Positions 15,381 to 16,869 of a DNA stretch of 16,869 nucleotides are shown piece after piece. Every line of letters begins with the position of its first letter. Within the stretch, counting starts at the first letter, position 1. Made by a program: the position numbers and the translations under genes. Source of the DNA: RUG11462 sp045539315 (lineage in GTDB: Bacteria > Bacillota > Clostridia > Oscillospirales > Acutalibacteraceae); NCBI GenBank assembly GCA_045539315.1, contig JAZQFC010000014.1:1-16869 (forward strand). The letters run 5' to 3'. Under the pieces are notes generated by a model, which did no database searches, was not told the origin of the DNA, and saw only the letters and a list, made by a program, of their open reading frames with translations.

Positions 15381-15803
15381 TTAACCTTTTACATTATAGT
15401 CTTCGCCGAGTTTGTTCATTGCTTTAGCCAATTTATGTAGATAAATAAATGGACCTACAACGATCAATGAACCAAGAACATTCCAAAGCCAGAAATCTGA
15501 TGCGCTAAAACTATAATCAACATTTCTACGTTTTAACTCATTGCCGATTCTGTCTGAAATTTTGTGACTCCAAACAATTGAACCAATACCCAAAGTAATA
15601 GGTGCAATAATGAAGAATAAAAGGCAGAAATGCATTGTTTTTTTGCCATCATAACGAGAAGCAATTACGTTGATATCACTTGAAATTGATGAATAAAATA
15701 CAAGTGAATAAATGCCGAGTGTTACGATTGAAAGCAAAATAAATTTTAACAATCCTCTGTTTGTTTTAACTTGACCTACAGGTGCAGTTACTTGATTTTC
15801 CAT
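15381..15803 (-). CDS. Small membrane protein, DUF4234-type
   Basis: This encodes 140 residues. The start is set by GGAG 8 nt upstream of the ATG (reading leftward from 15803). A short hydrophilic N-terminus is followed by three hydrophobic segments: about 18-42 (LLKFILLSIVTLGIYSLVFY), 57-80 (MHFCLLFFIIAPITLGIGSIVW) and 103-124. The first segment carries the R..LKFILLSIVTLGIY pattern I associate with DUF4234; the molecular role of that family is unknown. It lies 21 nt downstream of the zinc-ribbon gene on the same strand, so the two are probably co-transcribed. Confidence 0.88.
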   Translation of the reverse strand: MENQVTAPVGQVKTNRGLLKFILLSIVTLGIYSLVFYSSISSDINVIASRYDGKKTMHFCLLFFIIAPITLGIGSIVWSHKISDRIGNELKRRNVDYSFSASDFWLWNVLGSLIVVGPFIYLHKLAKAMNKLGEDYNVKG

Positions 15804-15824
15804 AATATTTTCTCCTTTTTTATT

Positions 15825-16148
15825 TTATATATAATATGAATAACCTGAATATTCTGTAATTCCTAAAAAAGCAATTACAAAGATGGCAACATAAATAAGA
15901 ACGCACAAAACAATGCTTAAAATAAAGCCTACTAATGCGCCGATGCCTGCTTTCTTTGCTTTTGCAGGAGCAGAATCATTACAGCATATCCATATTAATA
16001 AACCTGCTAATGGAATTAAAAAGCCTAACCACCACCAGCCAGCGCTAGCAGTATCATTTTTGGCTTTCATAGTTTTGACTGAAACGCCACAACCTACGCA
16101 AACACTTGCGTTATCAGCAATTTCTTTACCGCAATTTGAACAAAACAT
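15825..16148 (-). CDS. Zinc-ribbon membrane protein with two TM segments
   Basis: This encodes 107 residues starting MFCSNCGKEIADNASVCVGCG, a zinc ribbon formed by two CxxC pairs at the N-terminus. A short charged linker precedes two hydrophobic segments (about 38-57 and 68-95). The ATG at 16148 is chosen because GGTGAT lies just upstream and the N-terminus matches that of the neighbouring TM2 protein. The longer in-frame extension has no ribosome binding site. I see no promoter in the short gap upstream, which is mostly terminator, so expression may depend on read-through from the TM2 gene. The function is unknown. Confidence 0.88.
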   Translation of the reverse strand: MFCSNCGKEIADNASVCVGCGVSVKTMKAKNDTASAGWWWLGFLIPLAGLLIWICCNDSAPAKAKKAGIGALVGFILSIVLCVLIYVAIFVIAFLGITEYSGYSYYI

Positions 16149-16176
16149 AATATCACCAAATTTCTTGAAAATCAAC

Positions 16177-16209
16177 AAAAAGTTCCCCTTGAAATTAGGG
16201 GAACTTTTT
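16177..16209 (-). terminator. Terminator or attenuator downstream of the TM2 gene
   Basis: A 13-bp perfect stem, AAAAAGTTCCCCT (16177-16189) with AGGGGAACTTTTT (16197-16209), has a 7-nt loop. Read on the minus strand it ends in a T-run. It begins about 11 nt after the stop of the gene at 16221 and ends 28 nt before the next start at 16148. Confidence 0.9.
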
Positions 16210-16220
16210 ACTTTACAAAA

Positions 16221-16610
16221 TTAGATAAGTTTTTCTGGATTAACTTCATATTTATCAGTAAGAATTTTGATGAAGTCAATTAAAGCAAAAATTCCACCTA
16301 AACCTACGCAGAGAGAAAGAACGATTTTCATAACGCCTTTCTTTGTTTCGCCCATCATAAAGTTATGAATACCAAGGCCACCCAAGAAGAAGCAGATTAA
16401 AGCCATAGTAACTTTATCTTTACCATTGAGGTAGTCACCATTTACGCCACCTTTAATAGCAACGCCACAATTTAAACATACTTCAGCGTTAGCATCAACA
16501 GGTTTACCACAGTTAGCGCAGAAAGAACTGCCTACGCCTGCTTTAACTCCACATTTCAAGCAGATAGCTTGATTGTCATTCATAGCTTCGCCACAATTTC
16601 TACAAAACAT
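16221..16610 (-). CDS. Double-zinc-ribbon TM2-domain membrane protein
   Basis: This encodes 129 residues. Two N-terminal zinc ribbons (MFCRNCGEAMNDNQAICLKCG and FCANCGKPVDANAEVCLNCG, four CxxC pairs in about 50 residues) precede a TM2 domain. The TM2 part shows KVTMALICFFLGGLGIHNFMMG, a turn with KKG, then a second hydrophobic segment ending FALIDFIKIL. The purine-rich AAAGGGG site lies about 9 nt upstream of the ATG at 16610. A consensus promoter is at 16668-16696. The family's role is unknown. The zinc-ribbon N-terminus is shared with the gene downstream. Confidence 0.93.
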   Translation of the reverse strand: MFCRNCGEAMNDNQAICLKCGVKAGVGSSFCANCGKPVDANAEVCLNCGVAIKGGVNGDYLNGKDKVTMALICFFLGGLGIHNFMMGETKKGVMKIVLSLCVGLGGIFALIDFIKILTDKYEVNPEKLI

Positions 16611-16655
16611 AATTTTGTCCCCTTTTTTTAAAATAAATTAAGTATAAACACAATA

Positions 16656-16673
16656 TATACTGTATATAGTATA
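16656..16673. promoter_or_regulatory. Operator-like dyad overlapping the -10 box of the TM2 gene
   Basis: TATACT (16656-16661) and AGTATA (16668-16673) form an inverted repeat around GTATAT, and the right arm is the -10 box itself. The placement fits a repressor operator, but AT-rich dyads also arise by chance. Confidence 0.4.
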
Positions 16674-16696
16674 ACAGATTACACAACACTTGTCAA
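16668..16696 (-). promoter_or_regulatory. Sigma-A promoter of the TM2-domain gene
   Basis: On the minus strand a perfect TTGACA (16696-16691) and TATACT (16673-16668) are 17 nt apart. The start is expected near 16661, about 50 nt before the ATG. Confidence 0.82.
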
Positions 16697-16721
16697 CAAA
16701 AATCATTATTTTTTTACAGTT

Positions 16722-16869
16722 TTAGACAAAGATTTTAATTAACCAATTAATTAAAAAACCTATTGCAATTAATATTAGAATAATATTGTTAATTTTTTTG
16801 TTTTTAAATAACTTGCCATCAAAAGTTAAATATGCTAAAACAAATGGCATTGTCCAAAACATTGGGTGA
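16722..16869 (-). CDS. C-terminal end of a membrane protein, possibly DUF2752 (cut by window edge)
   Basis: The minus-strand frame is open from the window edge to a TAA at 16722-16724 and encodes the last 48 complete codons before the stop. The peptide begins HPMFWTMPFVLAYLTFDGK, has a KNKK turn, then a hydrophobic segment ending NWLIKIFV. The HPMFW..P segment followed by one TM helix resembles the end of DUF2752 proteins, which I recall as frequent neighbours of TM2 genes. The CxxCG part that would confirm this lies outside the window. No terminator follows it before the TM2 promoter. Confidence 0.65.
   Translation of the reverse strand, partial: HPMFWTMPFVLAYLTFDGKLFKNKKINNIILILIAIGFLINWLIKIFV

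Noticed and set aside
16149..16178. Ten-residue N-terminal extension of the zinc-ribbon protein
   Set aside because: It would start at a TTG inside the terminator stem with no ribosome binding site; the MFCSNCG start matches the neighbouring family member.

Overview
The window looks like the left end of a contig from a low-GC Clostridia-type Firmicute, probably an uncultured gut member of the Oscillospiraceae or a relative. The grounds are AT-rich DNA with consensus sigma-A promoters, AGGAG-type ribosome binding sites, signal peptides and a lipobox of Gram-positive type, a single-chain (alpha2) glycyl-tRNA synthetase, and giant secreted proteins with tyrosine-rich wall-binding-type repeats. 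The exact taxon cannot be fixed from the sequence.

Bases 1-170 are not genomic. An 84-nt stretch (87-170) matches, from memory, the MGI/BGI DNBSEQ adapter pair head to head around a 10-nt barcode. It is flanked by two identical copies of the same 86-nt insert (1-86 and 171-256). The real locus starts at 171.

Region 171-11100 (minus strand) holds two tandem paralogous genes for secreted proteins of about 1,694 and 1,854 residues. Each has a signal peptide, an N-terminal NAGPA-type phosphodiester glycosidase domain, Ig-like segments, a gene-specific middle module, and a C-terminal array of eight 63-68-residue repeats plus a shared 46-residue tail. Each gene has its own promoter and terminator. 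The two proteins agree at both ends and differ in the middle, so the locus looks like duplication followed by module exchange.

Region 11100-12810 is a divergent promoter region followed by glyQS with its own promoter and terminator.

Region 12870-15370 is a three-gene operon for a polar amino acid ABC uptake system: lipoprotein, permease and GlnQ-type ATPase. The substrate-binding protein appears circularly permuted: the segment that normally ends this family sits at the N-terminus, directly after the lipobox. A hairpin separates the lipoprotein gene from the permease gene, and the permease and ATPase genes overlap. A bidirectional terminator closes the operon against the convergent genes that follow.

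Region 15381-16869 (minus strand) holds small membrane-protein genes: a DUF4234-type protein, a zinc-ribbon/two-TM protein, a double-zinc-ribbon TM2-domain protein, and the C-terminal end of a further membrane protein (possibly DUF2752) cut by the window edge. No tRNA, rRNA, CRISPR array, transposase or phage gene was seen.
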